Shown: in pieces, positions 12,463 to 18,896 of the stretch
How positions within the stretch are numbered: the stretch's first letter is position 1
Layout of the letters: each line of letters opens with the position of its first letter
Origin: a virus
DNA: 20,175 nucleotides
Virus record (IMG/VR): IMGVR_UViG_3300028571_000161
Coordinates: 1 to 20,175 of that record
Reading direction: 5' to 3' (one strand)
Program-made: the position numbers and the translations under genes
Notes under the pieces: model-generated
Seen by the model: the letters and a program-made list of their open reading frames with translations, nothing else
The model's database searches: none
What the model was told of the DNA's origin: nothing

Positions 12463-13062
12463 ATGAGATTTAGAAATTTAATTTTGGAAGACGGTAGAAG
12501 AAGGGATGTTATTCGTGCTGTTGTTAAAGATATTATAAAATTATATAAGGATGAATACGAAGGTGAGTTTTATCTTCCTAATTATTATGACGAGGAAAAT
12601 GATTTTTATGAGTTTCCAAATTTAGGGGAAGCTTTTGTTGTGGAAGTTGTATTAGAACAAAATGAAGATTTAGAAAGTTTTAAGGTAAATGCTAATTACT
12701 ACCCTAATGAAGATATAATTGAAGTTGCTATTGAATATAACCCAAATAATAAAACAAGAATGACCTATGATTTGGTTGGTGAATTAAATGAGGTTATCGC
12801 TCACGAAATAAGACATATTGACCAAAAAGTAAAAGGTACTTTTAATTTGGATGGTCCAGAAGAAAAGGACCCACATAAATATTACACACAACCACACGAA
12901 CTTGATGCTCAAGTTTTTGGTTTCAAAAGACTTGCAAAAATAACAAAAACACCAATGGATGTTGTTGTTAAAAGGTGGTTTAAAACACATAAAGAAGTTC
13001 ATAGATTAACTGATGAACAAGCAACTGATGTTATAAGTAAAATATTAAATTATAAAAAATGA
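12463..13062 (+). CDS. Leader-bearing zincin-like metallopeptidase
   Basis: A 199-residue protein with the zinc-binding helix NEVIAHEIRHIDQ (H114, E115, H118) and, further on, YYTQPHELDAQVFGF (141-155), where E146 or a neighbour would be the third ligand, as in gluzincin-type families. It probably cleaves protein; the target is unknown. The N-terminus MRFRNLILE-DGRRR offers a cut after I-L-E (residue 9), so it may be carried inside the capsid and released into the host. A long acidic stretch lies at about 30-75. The stop overlaps the next start (ATGA) by 4 bases, so the two are coupled. The HExxH reading is strong; peptidase activity is inferred. Confidence 0.85.
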   Translation: MRFRNLILEDGRRRDVIRAVVKDIIKLYKDEYEGEFYLPNYYDEENDFYEFPNLGEAFVVEVVLEQNEDLESFKVNANYYPNEDIIEVAIEYNPNNKTRMTYDLVGELNEVIAHEIRHIDQKVKGTFNLDGPEEKDPHKYYTQPHELDAQVFGFKRLAKITKTPMDVVVKRWFKTHKEVHRLTDEQATDVISKILNYKK

Positions 13063-13463
13063 GAGTTCCACCAGAATATACAGCTAAAGTAGAAAAAATA
13101 AAAAATGTTATTTTATCAAGATCTGGTTTAATATCAGAATATGGTCTTAATAATATTAAAATGGAGGTTGAAGAATTTTATACTTCTAATGATAATACTG
13201 TTTCTGAAATTGTATTTAGTCTTAGATTGAATGATGTTGTATGTGATGAATGCGATTTTGAACCACAATTAATTAGTGAAACTATTTTAGAAATAAAAAA
13301 TAAATTAGAAGAAGTTTGTAGTTTTTATATTTCACCAACTTTTGAATTAAAGAGTAGTAAAAGTTCTCTTAGAGGTGTTTTATTTTATGATTGTAAAATT
13401 TGGAGGTCTGAATTTGAATACCTTACATTTGGTATTTTTTATGATGCTGGACAAGAGTATTAA
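13059..13463 (+). CDS. Small unknown protein coupled to the metallopeptidase
   Basis: A 134-residue protein whose start overlaps the metallopeptidase stop (ATGA). Its alternating charged and hydrophobic strands (VSEIVFSLRLNDVV, LRGVLFYDCKIWRS, YLTFGIFYDAG) suggest a small alpha/beta domain. There are four Cys, including CDEC. No family is recognised. Its stop and that of the converging minus-strand gene share the four bases TTAA (13460-13463). Confidence 0.8.
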   Translation: MRVPPEYTAKVEKIKNVILSRSGLISEYGLNNIKMEVEEFYTSNDNTVSEIVFSLRLNDVVCDECDFEPQLISETILEIKNKLEEVCSFYISPTFELKSSKSSLRGVLFYDCKIWRSEFEYLTFGIFYDAGQEY

Positions 13464-14077
13464 GATTTAAACCTTTTTACTATTTCTAACATTAATCTTT
13501 TTGCAAAATTACCACCAAAACTAACAGATAAAAAGGCAAGGCTACGTTCAACCATTTCTTTTACATCAACAGAACTTCCAGATTGTGCCGCTTCATATAA
13601 TTCAGGTAATATTGGAATTAAAAATGTGTAAGCCAACATATTTGATATTTTAGAAGTTGGTATTGCTAGACTTTCAATAAAAGACAAAAAAACATTTTTT
13701 AATTTATTTGCGACTTTTAAAGCACTATCAAATTCAAAAACAAGTTCTTTTTCTTTTATCTTATTTAATACCTTACCTAACATTTCTTTATTTGAGTGGT
13801 AATATGTTAAAATTATACCGGTAGCAATTAGCGATAAATCACTAGACGACATTTCTGGGAAGTTACCTTCAATAAATTCTGAAACTGGCTTTACAAAACC
13901 AGCAATAGTAACACCCCAAGTTGTAAGAAAACTTAAATCCAAACCGACTTGATTTTTTGTTTCTTCACTAACCTTTTTAAAAAAAGATTTTAGACCTTTT
14001 AGTTTATTTAATAGGCCATTTTGCCTTTCTTCTAATAAAATTTTTTTATATTGAGATTCTGATATTATTATCTTCAT
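13460..14077 (-). CDS. Leader-bearing membrane-associated protein
   Basis: A 205-residue protein starting with a typical leader, MKIIISESQYKKILLE, then ERQ (candidate cut after L-L-E, residue 16). An amphipathic basic helix follows (GLLNKLKGLKSFFKKV), then hydrophobic segments around 48-66 (FLTTWGVTIAGFVKPVSEF), 80-95 (DLSLIATGIILTYYHS) and 142-160 (NMLAYTFLIPILPELYEA). It could insert in the host membrane after delivery. No family is recognised. The promoter-like element is 12 nt upstream. It diverges from 14111 and converges on 13463. Confidence 0.82.
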   Translation of the reverse strand: MKIIISESQYKKILLEERQNGLLNKLKGLKSFFKKVSEETKNQVGLDLSFLTTWGVTIAGFVKPVSEFIEGNFPEMSSSDLSLIATGIILTYYHSNKEMLGKVLNKIKEKELVFEFDSALKVANKLKNVFLSFIESLAIPTSKISNMLAYTFLIPILPELYEAAQSGSSVDVKEMVERSLAFLSVSFGGNFAKRLMLEIVKRFKS

Positions 14078-14080
14078 AAC

Positions 14081-14089
14081 AAATAAATA
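14081..14089 (-). promoter_or_regulatory. TATTTATTT element before gene 14077(-)
   Basis: On the minus strand, TATTTATTT starts 12 nt before the ATG, in a 33-bp divergent gap that also holds the plus-strand element at 14098. Confidence 0.35.
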
Positions 14090-14097
14090 TTTCGCTA

Positions 14098-14109
14098 TAT
14101 TTATATTTG
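14098..14109 (+). promoter_or_regulatory. Overlapping TATTTATA and TATATTTG boxes before gene 14111
   Basis: TATTTATAT (14098-14106) overlaps TATATTTG (14102-14109), a perfect Bacteroidota TAnnTTTG box. The ATG at 14111 follows one base later, so transcription from either box would start at or inside the coding region. Confidence 0.35.
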
Positions 14110-14110
14110 T

Positions 14111-14419
14111 ATGACAAAGAGAGTTAAATATTTAAAAAACGCACCACTTAGTGTTGGTGACGAAGTTGTTTGTGTTAATATGGACGACAAATTTTCACCA
14201 ATAAAGGCAGGAACAACAGGTGTTGTTAAATCTGTAAGTAATGTACAAGGTAGTAATATTTACTATGTTAAATGGGATAATGGGTCAAAATTAGCCCTTC
14301 TTGAGGGTGTTGATCAATGGAGAAAGGTTGAAACAGAAGGTAGCGATGATGAAGAATTAAATGAGGGTTTTATGTTCTTTACAACAAAAAGAGCAATAAT
14401 AAAAGAAATAAAAAAATAA
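14111..14419 (+). CDS. DUF4314-like SH3/KOW-fold protein
   Basis: A 102-residue protein. Residues about 13-75 (LSVGDEVVCVNMDD, GTTGVVKSV, YYVKWDNGSKLALLEGVDQW) fit the small beta-barrel pattern of DUF4314 (GDxVxLxxMxD...GxxGxV...VxWDNGSxLxLxxGxDxW), a domain common in phage and mobile-element proteins without known function. The tail is acidic and then basic (GSDDEELNEG, KRAIIKEIKK). It lies 3 bases before the next gene on the same strand, so the two are probably co-transcribed. Confidence 0.8.
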   Translation: MTKRVKYLKNAPLSVGDEVVCVNMDDKFSPIKAGTTGVVKSVSNVQGSNIYYVKWDNGSKLALLEGVDQWRKVETEGSDDEELNEGFMFFTTKRAIIKEIKK

Positions 14420-14422
14420 GAT

Positions 14423-15031
14423 ATGGCACAATACTTTTTCAAAATGTCGCAAGCAGAAAAAAATGACATTTTAGATAAACATAAAACAATCTATGACGGA
14501 TATGTAACAGAATATGGTCAACAACCAAATACACAACCTTTATATGTACAAGATTTCGCAAACGATAAACTTGGTATTACAGTAAACAACAAAGGTGAAG
14601 TTATGCCATACACAAATATGAATATCAACGAAGATATTGATAGACACGATAGAATTGGTGATGGCCCTACAGATTTAAAAGGTGGAACTGTTGATTTACA
14701 CGGACAAAGTGATGATTATAAAGATAGAAGTATGTATGATCCGTATTATGGTGATGATGAGGATGATGAGGATGAATATGTTTCACTTGGTCTAACAAAT
14801 GACGATGAGGATGAAGATTCTTTGGGTATTGTAATTGATTTTGATGAGATAGGTGAAGACTTTGAATACGATATTGATAGAGACTTTGAAGAAGACTTGG
14901 CTGGTCCAATGAATTATGAAGTTACTGGTGATAGTTTTAAAGATGAGGTTGATGAAGATGAAATGCCTGATTTTATGGAAAAATTAAACGAATCACTTGA
15001 TATGTTTAAAAGATTTAAGAAATATAACTAA
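14423..15031 (+). CDS. Acidic phage protein with leader-like N-terminus
   Basis: A 202-residue, very acidic protein. The first 33 residues contain QAEKNDILDKHKTIYDGYVT, related to the ExEKxxIxxLH submotif of the leader proteins at 846 and 1710, but the presumed site is V-T-E (28-30), not [L/I]xE. Then comes a conserved-looking stretch (PLYVQDFANDKLGITVNNKG), Asp/Glu runs at about 110-135 (DDEDDEDE, DDEDEDS), and the C-terminal helix LNESLDMFKRFKKYN. It may be a structural or scaffold-like virion protein; the acidic content resembles scaffolds and DNA mimics, but neither is shown. Its stop precedes the next ATG by 1 base. Confidence 0.82.
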   Translation: MAQYFFKMSQAEKNDILDKHKTIYDGYVTEYGQQPNTQPLYVQDFANDKLGITVNNKGEVMPYTNMNINEDIDRHDRIGDGPTDLKGGTVDLHGQSDDYKDRSMYDPYYGDDEDDEDEYVSLGLTNDDEDEDSLGIVIDFDEIGEDFEYDIDRDFEEDLAGPMNYEVTGDSFKDEVDEDEMPDFMEKLNESLDMFKRFKKYN

Positions 15032-15032
15032 A

Positions 15033-15344
15033 ATGGAAATACAAGAAATTGTTTCTTACTACTTATACGAAGATACAAAAAGACTTGAAGTTTCGTTCAG
15101 ATTAGTAATTGACTCTGAAGATGAAATTAGAAATGATGTTATTAACCTAGACGAATCAAAAGAGTTTGGTTACAACTTAATACAAGAAAGTACAGATTTT
15201 TTTAGTTTTGATGATGAAGACGAATTAGACTTTGATGAAGACGAATTAGACTTTCAATTAATAGATGAAGACATATTATTGTCTTTTTTAAATGAATATT
15301 ATATAGTATATTTAGATAAGTTACCAAAAGTCGAGGTAATATAA
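15033..15344 (+). CDS. Small acidic unknown protein
   Basis: A 103-residue protein from ATG 15033. A longer frame from 14997 would overlap the upstream gene by 35 bases and is rejected. It is strongly acidic, with a perfect internal duplication (DEDELDF twice). Its predicted strands (VSYYLYEDTKRLEVSFRLVI) recall the small protein at 5490-5768, but I would not call them homologous. No family is recognised. It is the last gene of the 14111-15344 unit. Confidence 0.8.
   Translation: MEIQEIVSYYLYEDTKRLEVSFRLVIDSEDEIRNDVINLDESKEFGYNLIQESTDFFSFDDEDELDFDEDELDFQLIDEDILLSFLNEYYIVYLDKLPKVEVI
15213..15254 (+). repeat. Perfect 21-bp tandem duplication
   Basis: gatgaagacgaattagactt followed by t, present twice in direct succession and in frame (encoding DEDELDF twice). 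Identity at all 21 bases indicates a recent duplication. Confidence 0.92.
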
Positions 15345-15368
15345 AAAAGTCCGTAATTTCTTACGGAC
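15343..15368 (-). terminator. Rho-independent terminator for the lipoprotein gene
   Basis: GTCCGTAA-loop-TTACGGAC, an 8-bp perfect stem (15349-15356 with 15361-15368), with six T after it on the minus strand. The lipoprotein stop codon (15361-15363) is inside the stem. On the plus strand no T-tract follows. Confidence 0.88.
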
Positions 15369-15864
15369 CTACTCTTGTTAAAAATAGTGTTATTGATTCG
15401 TTTGGTCCAGATGAACCATAGGTCCACTGTCCTGTTGAACGCAATACCAAAGTTTCAGCACCATCTTCAATTATATGAAAAACTTTTCTTGTTCCTTCAA
15501 ATTCAATAATTAAATTACCTAAAGCTGTGTTTGTTTCACCAACAACGTTATAAAAATATGCTTTATTCCAAACAGTTGAACCATCTGGCATTGGGTTTGG
15601 TGAAAATCTAATTTGTACATAATCCATATGTAATTTGAAAAATCCAACTGGTATTGAATCAAATGGTGATATATCATTTGGGTTAACATATAAGTCACCA
15701 GGATAGAAAACCATAGATTGTGGTGAAGAACTATTGTCTGTTTGTTCATATGTTATTTTATCAATACGATATTCACCACTCAAAGATAAAAGTTTTGGTT
15801 GTGTGTACTTAACACAAGAACTTAAAGAAATTAAAAGAATAAAAAGTTTAAAAATGGTTTTCAT
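15361..15864 (-). CDS. Secreted lipoprotein
   Basis: A 167-residue lipoprotein. The signal sequence MKTIFKLFILLISLSSC has a lipobox LSSC, with C17 as the lipidated residue. The mature part is beta-rich and lipocalin-like in texture (LLSLSGEYRIDKITYEQTD, VGFFKLHMDYVQIRFS, WNKAYFYNVVGETN, LGNLIIEFEGTRKVFHII, SITLFLTRVGP). No family is recognised. It would be anchored in the host envelope, probably facing the periplasm or the surface. It has a host-type promoter and its own terminator, so it is an independent unit against the surrounding genes. Phage lipoproteins often block infection by other phages; that role is only a hypothesis here. Confidence 0.88.
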   Translation of the reverse strand: MKTIFKLFILLISLSSCVKYTQPKLLSLSGEYRIDKITYEQTDNSSSPQSMVFYPGDLYVNPNDISPFDSIPVGFFKLHMDYVQIRFSPNPMPDGSTVWNKAYFYNVVGETNTALGNLIIEFEGTRKVFHIIEDGAETLVLRSTGQWTYGSSGPNESITLFLTRVGP

Positions 15865-15885
15865 ATTGTATTATTTATATATCTA

Positions 15886-15915
15886 CAAAGATAATGCTTT
15901 TTTTTAAACCTACAA
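15886..15915 (-). promoter_or_regulatory. Host-type promoter for the lipoprotein gene
   Basis: On the minus strand: TTG (15913-15915), 19-nt spacer, TATCTTTG (15886-15893). This matches the Flavobacterium/Bacteroides consensus TTG-N17-23-TAnnTTTG exactly. The start codon is 22 nt beyond the -7 box. Confidence 0.7.
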
Positions 15916-15916
15916 C

Positions 15917-15925
15917 TATTTATAA
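15917..15925 (+). promoter_or_regulatory. TATTTATAA element before gene 15937
   Basis: TATTTATAA starting 20 nt before the ATG. It is directly next to the -33 box of the divergent lipoprotein promoter, so the two promoters are back to back. Confidence 0.45.
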
Positions 15926-15936
15926 AGAAATAATTT

Positions 15937-16176
15937 ATGCAACTTGAGGAACTAATTGGTTTAATGGAAAAATATACCTTTAATAGTGATGTTGATGGTG
16001 AGTTAGGTGAACAAGATGCTCCAGCGGCAGATTCTGGAGGAGGTGGGGCTGCATACCCAACAGTTACAAAATGGGAAACCGGTTTAACAAGAAGTGTTGC
16101 AAATACAATAGATGATAAAGTTACTTGGTCGTCACTATATAAAATTACAAGAGGAAAAGCAAATACGTTATTATGA
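15937..16176 (+). CDS. Small leader-bearing protein
   Basis: A 79-residue protein. The leader MQLEELIGLMEKYTFNSDVD continues with GELGE and a candidate cut after L-G-E (25). After a Gly-rich linker comes TKWETGLTRSVANTIDD and then SLYKITRGKANTLL, two related short segments (W-E-x-G-L-T-R-x-x-A-N / Y-K-I-T-R-G-K-A-N), so the mature part seems to be an internal repeat. I recall similar short repeats in phage virion proteins without known function. The stop overlaps the next start by 4 bases (ATGA), so it is coupled to the 887-residue protein. Confidence 0.82.
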   Translation: MQLEELIGLMEKYTFNSDVDGELGEQDAPAADSGGGGAAYPTVTKWETGLTRSVANTIDDKVTWSSLYKITRGKANTLL

Positions 16177-18836
16177 ATAATAAAGACCTTTTATTAGAAA
16201 GAATCTTATTAAATATGAAATATGATTCAAAAAAGACTTTATCTGAAAATAAAGAATTTCTTAGTGATTTACTATTGGAACAACAAGAGATTCCAATAAC
16301 AATGAATCAAAATATGCAATTTCAGACTTGGATTTGGAAAAATATAGATAAATTGGGTAGTCCAGATAATGCGGATAAAAATAAAAAATATAACACAAAG
16401 TTATGTAATCAACCTTGTACACCTTATAATAGGAAGATACAAGGTAAAATTTATCCAGGAGCAATTGATGGTATTTTTGGTGGAAACACAAAGATATTGT
16501 GGAACACATATAAAACAACATATAAAAAAGCAAATCCTAATTGGGATAAACAAGATGTTAAAACAGACGAAAAAGTTTTAGGTCAATCAATACCAACAAC
16601 AGTTGTACAAACAAAAAATTTCCAAAAATGGTTTTTGGAACAAAAAGAAAAAGCAAAAAAAGATAGTAAAGGATTGTACACAACAAAACTTTGTGGGACT
16701 CCTTGTACATACGCCCAGGCCGTTGATGGTACTTTTGGTGGAAAAACAAAAACACTATGGGAAACATATGGTAATGATTATAAAAAATTAAATAATTTAT
16801 GGTCCGTTAGTCAAGAATGGTCAGTTGAAAGTCAAAAAGCTGAAGATTTAAAAAAAGAAAGGTCCGCTTTGGCAACAGTATTTAGATGGTCAGTTGTTAA
16901 TCCATCTGGGTGGGATGGTGTTTCCGGAATTCCAGATGCTATTGACGCTTCTATTTCACAAAAATACGCAAAAAAACAAAGACAAGAATGTCCATATTAC
17001 AGTGGGTGGGATTTGTTAAATACCACATACCCAAAACCAAGAAAATATACCGACGCTGAACTACAAAGGTTGTTCCAAGCAACTGGTGGGGACGAAGCAT
17101 ATAAGAAAAAATTAGCAGAAAAAAATAAAGCTGATAATGAATTTTTCGAAAAAAACTCTGGTAGGACAAATGCTGGTGCTATGGAAACAGGCAATACAAA
17201 TCAAATTAGTGACCGACTTGGTTATGACAGATATGTTGCGGACCCATCAGGTAAGGGACCAACACTATATCAAAAAGAACAAGGAAAACACGATGATTTT
17301 TGGACTGGTGAACTTGAGAAATCAAAAAATAAAATCTACGAGGATGCAAAAAAATGGAATAAAGAATATGATACTGTTGTTTCAGAACTAAGTACAAAAT
17401 GTAGTTCACCTATGTCTTTTTGTGATTCACAAAACAATAGTAATTGTGTTTATGTTTCATATTCTGATGTTTGTAGAAAAGCTGGTGGAATATGGGTTTA
17501 CAATGCCGGAAAAAATGATGCTTGGTGTGGTTGTAGAAGTATGTTGGCACCAGACTTAAAAAGTCTGAACGAAAACATGTTCGAATTCAACGGCCCACAA
17601 GGACCCTTTACAAAAACTGTTGATTTTAAACGTAGTCTTGAATATCAAACACCAGGAACTGGAACTAGGGCACTTGAAAAAAAGGAAGAGACTCACAACA
17701 AATTAATGTTATTAGAACTAGGTTTAATGGGTCTTGGTTTTGTAACCGGACCATTTGGACCTTTGTTTATGGGTGCGGCAGCAATAGTTGGTTTTGCAGA
17801 CGGAGTTCAATATTACCAAGAGAGTGATAAACATATGGGTGTTATGATGATGGCATTAAGTGTATTAGGTGTTGGAGAAGTGGCCGCAGCATTTAAATTG
17901 GTAAAAGCTGAAGCTAAAGCAATTTCATTTGTTAGTAAATACGGTGATGATGCGTTTAAAACAATGATTAATACGGCTGTAAAAAATCCTAATTTATTAT
18001 CAGCAGCAGATCAAGCTTTAGCTAAATCTTTAAGAATGGCAACATATTCCTCACAAAGAATTTTAGGTAAAGAAATGTCTAAAAAACTAGCACAAAATTT
18101 TGTAAAAGATTTACCAACATTTGCAAAACAACAAGGTTTGGGTTGGAAGGAGTTTGCTAGAATTTTTTGGAATTTTGCAGAAACAAACCCAACATTATTA
18201 GGAACGGTTGTTTATATTGTTGGTGTACCATATACAATAGATAAAGTATATTTGGCATTATATGGAAATGATTTAGACAGACAAAGATCCGGTATTGCGG
18301 CTATTATTGATTATATTGGTGGTAACCTACAAAAACAACAAGAGGTTTTGAATAGTGCTTTATTTTCATTTACAAGTGCAATACAACAAGATGTAAAATA
18401 CGAACAAGAAGTAACTAAATTACAAGAAAAATTACAAAAAGGACCTAGTGGTGGTTCTAATGTAAAATTAGATATAAATGCACTAATGTCTGAAGATGAT
18501 GTTGTTGAAAAATTTAGAAAACTTGGTATGGTACAGGGTGGCTTTGATGATAAAAGATATGATGAAATTGTTAAACAACAAATAGAAAAAGAAAAAGAAT
18601 TAAAAGACAAAGAAGGTTGTAGTAAATTGTCTTTATTACAGGAATTAACAAAAGGTGATAAACCAACGTGGATAGAAATATCAAAATTAGATTTTTTAAA
18701 GTTAATACAAACTAAAAACACGAAAAATAGAGAACAAACAAAATGTGGCGAAAAAGACTATTTCTTTAGTGAGGTTGAATTAAAAACACCAGAAATAAGA
18801 ACGATGATGGATAACCCACAAAATATAGAAAATTAA
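16173..18836 (+). CDS. Large leader-bearing putative internal/ejection protein
   Basis: At 887 residues this is the largest protein here. The leader (1-36) ends in SDLLLE with a candidate cut after L-L-E. Two related segments follow (about 48-124 and 148-210), each with a TKLC..PCT Cys pair and a VDG.FGG.TK.LW motif, like peptidoglycan-binding repeats (AIDGIFGGNTKILW; AVDGTFGGKTKTLW). A Cys-rich module lies at about 410-455. Then come Gly/Ala-rich hydrophobic stretches at about 509-545 (LGLMGLGFVTGPFGPLFMGA), 553-575 (VMMMALSVLGVGEVAAAFKL) and 671-690 (NPTLLGTVVYIVGVPYTIDK), with coiled-coil-like helices between them. Wall-binding plus membrane-active segments behind a capsid leader suggest an injected channel or ejection protein (inference). 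No lytic active site is seen. Confidence 0.85.
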   Translation: MNNKDLLLERILLNMKYDSKKTLSENKEFLSDLLLEQQEIPITMNQNMQFQTWIWKNIDKLGSPDNADKNKKYNTKLCNQPCTPYNRKIQGKIYPGAIDGIFGGNTKILWNTYKTTYKKANPNWDKQDVKTDEKVLGQSIPTTVVQTKNFQKWFLEQKEKAKKDSKGLYTTKLCGTPCTYAQAVDGTFGGKTKTLWETYGNDYKKLNNLWSVSQEWSVESQKAEDLKKERSALATVFRWSVVNPSGWDGVSGIPDAIDASISQKYAKKQRQECPYYSGWDLLNTTYPKPRKYTDAELQRLFQATGGDEAYKKKLAEKNKADNEFFEKNSGRTNAGAMETGNTNQISDRLGYDRYVADPSGKGPTLYQKEQGKHDDFWTGELEKSKNKIYEDAKKWNKEYDTVVSELSTKCSSPMSFCDSQNNSNCVYVSYSDVCRKAGGIWVYNAGKNDAWCGCRSMLAPDLKSLNENMFEFNGPQGPFTKTVDFKRSLEYQTPGTGTRALEKKEETHNKLMLLELGLMGLGFVTGPFGPLFMGAAAIVGFADGVQYYQESDKHMGVMMMALSVLGVGEVAAAFKLVKAEAKAISFVSKYGDDAFKTMINTAVKNPNLLSAADQALAKSLRMATYSSQRILGKEMSKKLAQNFVKDLPTFAKQQGLGWKEFARIFWNFAETNPTLLGTVVYIVGVPYTIDKVYLALYGNDLDRQRSGIAAIIDYIGGNLQKQQEVLNSALFSFTSAIQQDVKYEQEVTKLQEKLQKGPSGGSNVKLDINALMSEDDVVEKFRKLGMVQGGFDDKRYDEIVKQQIEKEKELKDKEGCSKLSLLQELTKGDKPTWIEISKLDFLKLIQTKNTKNREQTKCGEKDYFFSEVELKTPEIRTMMDNPQNIEN

Positions 18837-18857
18837 AGTTTTTTTTAAATTAAGATA

Positions 18858-18866
18858 TATTTATAA
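18858..18866 (+). promoter_or_regulatory. TATTTATAA element before gene 18897
   Basis: TATTTATAA starting 39 nt before the ATG, after the stop of the 887-residue gene. It suggests the last gene has its own transcript. Confidence 0.4.
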
Positions 18867-18896
18867 AATAACAAATAAATTAATAAAAATATAAAA

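Noticed and set aside
14667-14909. 80-codon minus-strand frame rich in His and Gln
   Set aside because: It is the reverse of the Asp/Glu codons of the acidic protein at 14423-15031.
18311-18721. 136-codon minus-strand frame (and 18845-19237 minus)
   Set aside because: Both are antisense to long, better supported plus-strand genes and have Ser/Phe- or Ala/Ile-rich content typical of shadows.
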